Below are positions 58,356-64,000 of a DNA stretch of 64,000 nt, in pieces. The stretch is taken from positions 1 to 64,000 of the forward strand of contig CAZDFD010000012.1 of NCBI GenBank assembly GCA_964504655.1. Reading direction: 5' to 3'. Positions within the stretch are counted from its first letter, which is position 1; every line of letters begins with the position of its first letter. Below the pieces are notes generated by a model that was not told where the DNA came from, did not search any database, and saw only the letters and a program-made list of their open reading frames with translations. Origin of the DNA: JANXAZ01 sp964504655. GTDB lineage: Bacteria > Pseudomonadota > Alphaproteobacteria > Geminicoccales > Geminicoccaceae. The translations under genes were made by a program, and so were the position numbers.

Positions 58356-59231
58356 ATGAGGGAGACCGGAGCTCCGCCGGGAGGCGGTCCGATCCGCCGC
58401 AACTTCCCGCCCGGCCCGCCCGACCCGGCGGCGCTGCGCGCCCGCGCGCACGCCATCCGGCGGACCTGCATCGAGCTCGCGACCGGCAAGGGTCAGGGCT
58501 ATCTCGGCCAGGCACTCGGCTTCGCCGACGTCATGGCGGCCCTCCACTTCCACGAGCTGCGCTGGGACCCGCAGGACCTGGGCTGGGCCGGCCGCGACCG
58601 CTTCGTCTTGTCGACCGGGCACTATGCGATCCTGCTCTGGGCGACGCTCGCCGAGGCCGGGGCGATCCCGCGCGAGGAGCTCGCCAGCTTCGCCACGGAC
58701 GACAGCCGGCTCGACATGAGCACGCTCGACAGCTCGCCCGGCGTCGAGGTGACCGGCGGCTCGCTCGGCCACGGCCTGCCGGTTGCGGTCGGCATGGCGC
58801 TCGGGCTGCGGCTCGAGGGCTCGGATGCGCGGGTGGTCTGCGAGCTCTCGGACGGCGAATGCCAGGAGGGCTCGACCTGGGAGGCGGCGATGGCGGCCGC
58901 GACCCTCGGGCTCGACCGGCTCGTCGCGATCGTCGACGCCAACGGCATCCAGGCCGACGGCCCGGTGACCGTGGCCCTCGAGCCCCTGGCCGAGAAGTGG
59001 CGGGCATTCGGCTTCACCACCCGGGAGATCGACGGCAACGACATGACGGCCGTGGTGGCGGCGCTCGAGGCGGCGCGGGCGCCGGACGGCCGCCCCAAGG
59101 CGATCGTCTGCCGGACCCTGCCGGGCAAGGGGGTGCCGCGCCTCGAGCGGCGCGAGAAGGCGCACTTCATCCGGGTCGAGCCGGACGAGTGGGGCGCGAT
59201 CCTGGCGGAGCTCGAGGAGGCCGCCGCCTGA
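58356..59231 (+). CDS. Transketolase, N-terminal subunit
   Basis: A 291-residue ThDP domain. It has LATGKGQGYLGQALGFADVM, the ThDP-binding GGSLGHGLPVAVGMALGLRL, and CELSDGECQEGSTWEAAMAA (SDGE instead of the usual GDGE). This is half of a transketolase; the other half is at 62892-63911, 3.6 kb away, with an amine dehydrogenase operon between. Split transketolases occur in carbohydrate operons and act on sugars or sugar acids. ATG at 58356 lies five bases after the SDR stop. Confidence 0.88.
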   Translation: MRETGAPPGGGPIRRNFPPGPPDPAALRARAHAIRRTCIELATGKGQGYLGQALGFADVMAALHFHELRWDPQDLGWAGRDRFVLSTGHYAILLWATLAEAGAIPREELASFATDDSRLDMSTLDSSPGVEVTGGSLGHGLPVAVGMALGLRLEGSDARVVCELSDGECQEGSTWEAAMAAATLGLDRLVAIVDANGIQADGPVTVALEPLAEKWRAFGFTTREIDGNDMTAVVAALEAARAPDGRPKAIVCRTLPGKGVPRLERREKAHFIRVEPDEWGAILAELEEAAA

Positions 59232-59368
59232 GGCGTGGGCGGGCCGCGGCGAACCGGGCCGTGGTGGGTGTCGCGGGCCGAAGCAGCGGCCGGCCGCTAC
59301 CCTTCGGCCCGGGGTTTGCGTAAGCTCCGCCGCGTCGGGAACGTGCGGCGCGAAGAAGGGGGGAAGCG

Positions 59369-60562
59369 ATGCGGCTTCGGGCGCTGGGCGTGATGGTGGG
59401 CCTGTGCGGAGCCTGTCTCGGCGGCGCGACGGCGTCGGCGCAAGCGCAGCCGGCGACGCCCATTCCGCCGCAGATGCCGCCGGCCGCGGCGCAGCCGACG
59501 CAGGAGGACCACCCGACCCTGGTCCTCCCCGAACCGTCGCCGCGCTGGGTCTACGTGCTCGAGCCGGTGTTCCCCTATCTGGTCGTCTCCAAGGTCTGGA
59601 TCTTCGACGGCGACGATCTGTCGGTGAAGGGCATGGTCAACGGCGGCTACACCGCCAACGCCGTGCTCGCCCACGACCGGAGCCGGTTCTGGCTCGCCGA
59701 GACCTACTGGTCGCGCGGCTCGCGCGGGGTGCGCACCGACGTCGTCACCGCCTTCGACACGAAGACCCTCGATCCGGTCGGCGAGGTGGTGCTGCCCAAG
59801 GGCCGCTTCCTGGTCGTGCCGAAGAAGCACAATGCGACGCTGTCGACCGACGGCCGCTATCTCCTCTCCTTCAACATGGACCCGGCCTTCTCCTTGAGCG
59901 TGGTCGACGTCAAAGAGATGAAATATCTGGGTGAGCTCGACACGCAGGGCTGTTCCCTGGCCTTCCCCACCGGCAACGCGAGCGTGGCCTCGCTCTGCCC
60001 CGACGGCCGCTTCCTGCACCTGACCTTCGATGCGAGCGGGCGGGCCACGAAGACCGAGCTCGGCCAGCCCTTCTTCGATTCGGAGAAGGACCCGGTGTTC
60101 GAGCACGCGGCGATCCACCGGCCTTCCAGGCAGGGCTACTTCCTCTCCTACGACGGCTGGGTCTACCCGGTGAGCCTCGACGGCATGCCCAGGGTCGGCG
60201 AGCGCTGGAAGCTGCAGGGCGCGGGCGACGAGGGCTGGCGCCCCGGGGGCTGGCAGCTCGCGGCCTTCCACGCGGGCTCGGGTCGGCTGTTCGTGCTCAT
60301 GCACCAGGGCGGTCCCTGGACCCACAAGCAGGCGGGCGAGGAGGTCTGGGTGTTCGACGTCCAGAGCAGGCAGCGCGTCGCCCGCCACAAGCTCGGCCAC
60401 CACAGCCATTCGATGACGGTGAGCCAGGACGACAGGCCGCTCCTGTTCGCGATCACCGAGACCGCCATGCTCCAGGTCCTCGACGCCACGACGGGCGAGG
60501 AGAAGGGGCATCGCGAAGGCGTCGGGCTCTCGCCCTACGTGCTCTACACCATGGGCGAGTGA
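59369..60562 (+). CDS. mauB: Amine dehydrogenase large (heavy) subunit
   Basis: A 397-residue periplasmic protein with a signal peptide (LGVMVGLCGACLGGATASAQAQ). The mature protein has the seven-bladed propeller pattern of methylamine/aromatic amine dehydrogenase heavy chains: WVYVLEPVFPYLVVSKVWIFDG, FDTKTLDPVGEVVLPKGRFLV, DPVFEHAAIHRPSRQGYFLSYDGWVYPVSLDG and GHHSHSMTVSQDD. With the TTQ light chain (61772) it forms an alpha2beta2 enzyme that oxidises primary amines to aldehydes. The first gene of this unit follows 137 bases of intergenic DNA, where its promoter should lie. Confidence 0.9.
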   Translation: MRLRALGVMVGLCGACLGGATASAQAQPATPIPPQMPPAAAQPTQEDHPTLVLPEPSPRWVYVLEPVFPYLVVSKVWIFDGDDLSVKGMVNGGYTANAVLAHDRSRFWLAETYWSRGSRGVRTDVVTAFDTKTLDPVGEVVLPKGRFLVVPKKHNATLSTDGRYLLSFNMDPAFSLSVVDVKEMKYLGELDTQGCSLAFPTGNASVASLCPDGRFLHLTFDASGRATKTELGQPFFDSEKDPVFEHAAIHRPSRQGYFLSYDGWVYPVSLDGMPRVGERWKLQGAGDEGWRPGGWQLAAFHAGSGRLFVLMHQGGPWTHKQAGEEVWVFDVQSRQRVARHKLGHHSHSMTVSQDDRPLLFAITETAMLQVLDATTGEEKGHREGVGLSPYVLYTMGE

Positions 60563-60569
60563 GGCCCCC

Positions 60570-61115
60570 TTGGACCTGCTCGCCGCCGCCGCGTTCCAGT
60601 GGACGCTGGTCCTCGTGCTGGCGCTCGTTTTCCTGCCGAGCGCCTGGAGCAAGCTGCGCGCGCCGGACGAGGTCCTGGGCGTGGTCGAGAACTACCGGCT
60701 CGTGCCGGCACCGCTCGTGGCGCCGGTGGCGCGGGCCTTGCCGGTCCTCGAGATCGGAGCGGGCCTCGGCCTGCTCCTCCCGCCGACGCGCGGCCCGGGC
60801 GGGCTCCTGGCCGCGGGCTTGTTCCTGGTCTTCGCGCTCGCCATGGCGATCAATCTCGGCCGCGGCCGGACCGAGATCGACTGCGGCTGCTTCCTCGGCC
60901 GGCACAAGGACCGCATCTCCTGGGCGCTGGTCGGCCGCAACCTGGTCCTGGCGGCGGGCGGCCTCCTGGTCGCGCTGGCGCCGGCGGCGGCCGTGCCGGG
61001 CGCGCTCGATCTCGCCACGACGCTGCTCGCGACGGCCTCGCTCCTGGCCCTCTACGCCGCCTACAGCCGGCTCTCCGGCCTGGCCCCGCTGCGCCGGCAG
61101 CCGCGCGGGAGCTGA
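60570..61115 (+). CDS. mauE: MauE-family membrane protein
   Basis: A 181-residue membrane protein with about four to five helices. The GCFLGRHKDRISW segment and the TEIDCGCFLG cysteines match MauE, which with MauD is needed to mature the disulfide-rich light chain. The start is TTG at 60570, seven bases after the large subunit stop. It probably passes electrons for disulfide exchange in the periplasm. Confidence 0.85.
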   Translation: MDLLAAAAFQWTLVLVLALVFLPSAWSKLRAPDEVLGVVENYRLVPAPLVAPVARALPVLEIGAGLGLLLPPTRGPGGLLAAGLFLVFALAMAINLGRGRTEIDCGCFLGRHKDRISWALVGRNLVLAAGGLLVALAPAAAVPGALDLATTLLATASLLALYAAYSRLSGLAPLRRQPRGS

Positions 61116-61118
61116 GCC

Positions 61119-61775
61119 TTGGACCCGTTGCTCGTCTCCAACCTCGTCCTCTGGCTGGTGGTCCTGGCGCTCGCCGTGACCGTGCTCGCGCTCGCCCGCC
61201 AGGTGGGCGTGCTGCACGAGCGGGTGGCACCGCTGGGTGCCATGACCACGCCGACCGCGATCGAGATCGGCGACCGCGGGCCCGAGCTCGACCTCGTCGA
61301 CCTCGAGGGACGGCCCGTGCATCTGGGCGGTCGCCGGGCGGACGGGCGCTCGCAGCTCCTGCTGTTCGTCTCGCCGGTCTGCCCGATGTGCAAGAAGCTC
61401 ATGGGCGCGGTGCGCTCGTTCGCCAGGAGCGAGCGCCAGGCGGTGAGCCTCGTCCTGGTCGGCGACGGCGAGCGCGAGGCGCATCGCGCCCTGGCCGCGG
61501 AGCACGGCATCCAGGACCTGCCGATGGTGCTCTCGCCGCTGGTCGGCATGCAGCTCGGCATCGGCAAGCTGCCGCACGCGGTGCTGATCGACGCCCTGGG
61601 CACGGTGCGCGCCAAGGGCATCGTCAACTCGCGCGAGCATCTGGAGAGCCTGCTCGTGGCGCAGGAGAGCGGCTTCGCCTCGATGCAGGACTATCTTCTG
61701 GGCACGCCGCCGGGCCGGCCGAACGGTGCCGCGGCCGGCCCGGGCGCGACGCAGCGGGAGGAGGGGCGGACATGA
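61119..61775 (+). CDS. mauD: MauD-like thioredoxin-family protein
   Basis: A 218-residue protein with one N-terminal membrane anchor (LVLWLVVLALAVTVLALARQ) and a periplasmic thioredoxin fold with CPMC (SPVCPMCKKLMGAV). MauD proteins form or correct the disulfides of the amine dehydrogenase light chain. The start is TTG at 61119, three bases after mauE. The stop overlaps the light chain start. Confidence 0.85.
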   Translation: MDPLLVSNLVLWLVVLALAVTVLALARQVGVLHERVAPLGAMTTPTAIEIGDRGPELDLVDLEGRPVHLGGRRADGRSQLLLFVSPVCPMCKKLMGAVRSFARSERQAVSLVLVGDGEREAHRALAAEHGIQDLPMVLSPLVGMQLGIGKLPHAVLIDALGTVRAKGIVNSREHLESLLVAQESGFASMQDYLLGTPPGRPNGAAAGPGATQREEGRT

Positions 61776-62302
61776 TTCTCGATGCGTTCGATCGGATGAT
61801 GGAGAGCGCGGCGCGGCGGATCGCGCAGCGCAGCTCGCGGCGCGGGGTCCTGGCCCGGCTCGGGACGGTGCTCGTGGGTGGTGCCGTCCTGCCGCTGTTG
61901 CCGGTCGACAAGTCGGGCCGGGCCAAGCTCGCGCACGCCAACGAGTTCGCCAAGACCGCGCAGACCAAGGATCCGACCCAGTGCAACTACTGGCGGCACT
62001 GCTCGTCGGACGGCTATCTCTGCGCCTGCTGCGGCGGCAGCGTGAACGTCTGCCCGCCCGGCTCCTACGCCTCGCCGACCTCGTGGATCGGCACCTGCAT
62101 CAATCCCGACGACGGGCAGGCCTACCTGATCGCCTACCAGGACTGCTGCGGCAAGGATTCCTGCGGCCTCTGCCCCTGCCTCGGCACCGAGGGCGAGATG
62201 CCGTCCTACCGGCCCGAGCTCAACAACGACATCGTCTGGTGCTTCGGCGCGCCGACCATGGTCTACCACTGCTCGAGCCAGGTGGTCATCGGCAAGGCCT
62301 GA
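61772..62302 (+). CDS. mauA: Amine dehydrogenase light chain (TTQ subunit)
   Basis: A 176-residue protein. A twin-arginine export signal (SSRRGVLARLG) precedes a cysteine-rich mature domain. The two tryptophans that become tryptophan tryptophylquinone are in SPTSWIGTCINP and NNDIVWCFGAP; the catalytic Asp is in YQDCCG, and GTEGEMPSYRPE is also conserved. The mature part has 14 cysteines, compared with 12 in the methylamine dehydrogenase light chain I remember. Methylamine or aromatic amine substrate cannot be decided from the sequence alone. Confidence 0.9.
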   Translation: MILDAFDRMMESAARRIAQRSSRRGVLARLGTVLVGGAVLPLLPVDKSGRAKLAHANEFAKTAQTKDPTQCNYWRHCSSDGYLCACCGGSVNVCPPGSYASPTSWIGTCINPDDGQAYLIAYQDCCGKDSCGLCPCLGTEGEMPSYRPELNNDIVWCFGAPTMVYHCSSQVVIGKA

Positions 62303-62306
62303 GCCG

Positions 62307-62861
62307 GTGCGCGCCGGCGCCGTGGCCCTCCTCCTCGCGGCGCTCGCCGGCCCTGCGGCCGCGGCCGACTACGCGCCCGGCCGGCCGCTCGACGCCTACG
62401 CCGGCGCGCGCCTCGACTACGCGCTCAAATGCAAGGGCTGCCACGGGCTCTTCGGGCAGGGGACGCCCGGCCACGTGCCGCGGCTCGACGGGTTCGTCGG
62501 CCTCTTCACCCGGGTGCCCGAGGGGCGCGACTATCTGATGCGCGTGCCCGGAGCGGCGCGCAGCGCGCTCGACGACGGCCGCCTCGCCGCGGTGCTGAAC
62601 TGGATCCTCGCGACCTATGGCGGCGGGCAGGTGGCGCCGGACTTCGCCCCCTACGGCGCGGCCGAGGTCGGGGCGGCGCGCCGCCGGCCGCTCCTCGACC
62701 GCACGGGCCTGCGCGCCCGCATGCTGGGCGAGCTGCGCGCCGCGGGCCTGCTCGCACCCGGCGAGGACGGGCTCGGCTCGAGCCCGGAGCCGCGCGCCGC
62801 CGCACCGGTGCAACCCGGGGGCGCCCCGGGCGCAGGCGACGGCCGCCCGGGACCCGGCTAG
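62307..62861 (+). CDS. Periplasmic mono-haem cytochrome c
   Basis: A 184-residue protein with a signal peptide (AVALLLAALAGPAAAADYAP) and one haem site, KCKGCHGLFG. The rest includes a long Pro/Gly/Ala tail. It lies directly after the light chain gene and probably accepts electrons from the amine dehydrogenase, the role of amicyanin or a cytochrome c in other systems. It lacks the two haems of MauG. No mauG-like gene is visible nearby. Start GTG at 62307. Confidence 0.85.
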   Translation: MRAGAVALLLAALAGPAAAADYAPGRPLDAYAGARLDYALKCKGCHGLFGQGTPGHVPRLDGFVGLFTRVPEGRDYLMRVPGAARSALDDGRLAAVLNWILATYGGGQVAPDFAPYGAAEVGAARRRPLLDRTGLRARMLGELRAAGLLAPGEDGLGSSPEPRAAAPVQPGGAPGAGDGRPGPG

Positions 62862-62891
62862 CATCCCGCGCACGAGCGGGAGGCGAGCAGC

Positions 62892-63911
62892 GTGTCCAGA
62901 CCCGACCCCTTCGCGGCGGGGCCCCAGCCGGCCCGCACGCTCGGCATGGGCGAGCTCACCCGGGTCGAGGGCCGGCCGTCGGTGACCGCCCCGTTCGGCC
63001 GGGCGCTCGCCGCGGCGGCGGCGGCCGAGCCGCGGATCGTCGGGCTCACCGCCGATCTCGCCAAGTACACCGACATCCTGCCCTTCGCCGAGGCGTTCCC
63101 CGGCCGGTTCTTCAACCTGGGCATGGCCGAGCAGGCGCTGGTCGGCGCCGCGGCCGGGCTCGCCAAGGCCGGGTTCCTGCCCTTCGCCACGACCTATGCG
63201 GTGTTCGCCACCCGCCGGGCGTTCGACTTCGTCGCGATCCAGATCGCCAAGAGCCACCTGCCGGTGGTGCTCGCCTGCGGCCTGCCCGGGCTCACCACGG
63301 GCTACGGCGCCACCCATCAGGGCATCGACGATCTGGCGCTGATGGCCTCGATCCCCGGGCTCGCCGTGGTCGACCCGTGCGATGCCACCGAGCTCGCGCA
63401 GGTGGTCGAGGCGGCGGTGGCCGAGCCGCGGCCGGTCTATCTCCGCCTGCTGCGCGGCAACGTGCCGGTGGTGCTCGATCCGGCCTCCTACCGCTTCGCC
63501 TTCGGCGAGGCCCGGCTCCTGCGCGAGGGCTCCGAGGTCGGGATCGTCTCGACCGGGCTCGTGACCGAGCGGGCCTTGGATGCCGCCGCGGCGCTCGGCG
63601 AGCGCGGCCTCGAGGTGGCGGTCCTGCACGTCCCCTGCCTCGTGCCGTTCGATGCCGCCGCGGTCGTGGCGCTCGCCCGCCGGGTGCGGCTGCTCGTCAC
63701 CGCCGAGAACCACCTGATCGAGGGCGGGCTCGGCACGCGCGTGATCGAGGCGCTCTATGCGGCCGGGATCCACCGGCCGCTGCGCCGGGTGGGGATCCCG
63801 ATGCGCTACATCGAGTGCGGCGCCGTGCCGACGCTGCAGGACCGCTACGGGCTCACCGCGCCGCGGATCGCGGGCGTGGTCGAGGAGCTCCTGCGCGAGA
63901 CCACGCCTTGA
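62892..63911 (+). CDS. Transketolase, C-terminal subunit
   Basis: A 339-residue protein equal to the pyrimidine-binding and C-terminal domains of transketolase. It has IVGLTADLAKYTDILPFAEAF, FFNLGMAEQALVGAAAGLA (catalytic Glu in GMAEQ) and EGSEVGIVSTGLVTERALDAA. It complements the N-terminal subunit at 58356-59231, but the amine dehydrogenase genes lie between them. GTG at 62892 is preceded by GCGGGAGGCGAG. The stop overlaps the next gene (TTGA). Confidence 0.9.
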   Translation: MSRPDPFAAGPQPARTLGMGELTRVEGRPSVTAPFGRALAAAAAAEPRIVGLTADLAKYTDILPFAEAFPGRFFNLGMAEQALVGAAAGLAKAGFLPFATTYAVFATRRAFDFVAIQIAKSHLPVVLACGLPGLTTGYGATHQGIDDLALMASIPGLAVVDPCDATELAQVVEAAVAEPRPVYLRLLRGNVPVVLDPASYRFAFGEARLLREGSEVGIVSTGLVTERALDAAAALGERGLEVAVLHVPCLVPFDAAAVVALARRVRLLVTAENHLIEGGLGTRVIEALYAAGIHRPLRRVGIPMRYIECGAVPTLQDRYGLTAPRIAGVVEELLRETTP

Positions 63912-64000
63912 GCGCGCCCGCCGGCCTGCCGCCCTGCCGCATCACCCGGGTCGAGACCTGGGTGGTGGGCGCCCGCTGGCTCAACTGGGTGCTCGTGCGG
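63908..64000 (+). CDS. Enolase-superfamily (mandelate racemase-like) protein, N-terminal part
   Basis: Runs off the right edge; 31 codons visible from TTG at 63908. CRITRVETWVVGARWLNWVLVR matches the first strands of mandelate racemase/muconate lactonising enzyme-type proteins (acid-sugar dehydratases). It overlaps the transketolase stop, which implies coupled translation and a role with the transketolase/TRAP genes in acid-sugar degradation. The exact reaction is unknown. Confidence 0.65.
   Translation, partial: MSAPAGLPPCRITRVETWVVGARWLNWVLVR

Overview
The window is about 64 kb of very GC-rich DNA (roughly 70-75% by eye). It most likely comes from an alphaproteobacterium, perhaps Rhodospirillales or Geminicoccales-like. 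The order lepB-rnc-era-...-recO-parC at the left edge, the extreme G/C at third codon positions, the many GTG/TTG starts and the dense ATGA/GTGA/TTGA gene overlaps all fit this. It is a draft scaffold: four runs of exactly 100 N (5783, 44444, 48015, 51266) mark contig joins. At one of them (48015-48114) the two flanks share an exact 55-base overlap, so that join is not a real gap.

Layout. 2-5782: housekeeping genes (signal peptidase, RNase III, Era, a small NADP-binding oxidoreductase, RecO, ParC). 5989-9655: an oligopeptide-type ABC importer (two permeases and a double ATPase) whose binding protein is not visible. 9652-11708: pyrE, then a bicarbonate-type transporter with a PII-like partner. 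11699-22444: a ten-gene minus-strand polysaccharide operon (CDP-glucose to CDP-6-deoxyhexose enzymes, four glycosyltransferases including one fused to a thymidylate-kinase-like domain, a flippase, and a secreted protein related to DUF4344 metallopeptidases that has lost its HExxH zinc ligands). 22586-24490: a dihaem-type cytochrome c and two tandem cytochromes c'. 24654-28918: HAD phosphatase, MoaB, lytic transglycosylase, uracil-DNA glycosylase and a small conserved protein. 29043-32387: TPR lipoprotein, IspE, DUF62 enzyme. 32438-32512: tRNA-Gln with a near-consensus promoter.

32537-35111: a hydantoinase-like amidohydrolase with a two-subunit ThDP decarboxylase. 35053-36960: a lower-GC accessory module on the opposite strand that I read as a DarT-type DNA ADP-ribosyltransferase with an N-terminal membrane anchor and long linker, followed by a NADAR-type antitoxin. 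37155-41526: a second ThDP enzyme, a hydroxyacyl-CoA-dehydrogenase-type enzyme, an SDR, and an erythronate-dehydrogenase-like epimerase. 41844-47417: a sarcosine/dimethylglycine dehydrogenase-like flavoprotein, an Ala/Pro/His repeat protein cut by a gap, and formate-tetrahydrofolate ligase.

47545-54514: a group of exported proteins. An intact DUF4344 HELGH metallopeptidase and a repeat protein share a beta-rich domain (three copies in all) joined by Gln-Pro and PGPWQQ repeats; an SH3 lipoprotein, a membrane RMND1/DUF155 protein and a DUF1194 VWA-like protein follow. 54522-64000: a TRAP transporter, an SDR, a split transketolase and the start of an enolase-superfamily gene. A complete amine dehydrogenase operon (large subunit, MauE, MauD, TTQ light chain, cytochrome c) lies between the two transketolase halves. 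The amine dehydrogenase, sarcosine-type dehydrogenase and formate-THF ligase together point to methylated-amine and one-carbon metabolism; the TRAP/SDR/transketolase/enolase genes point to sugar-acid catabolism.
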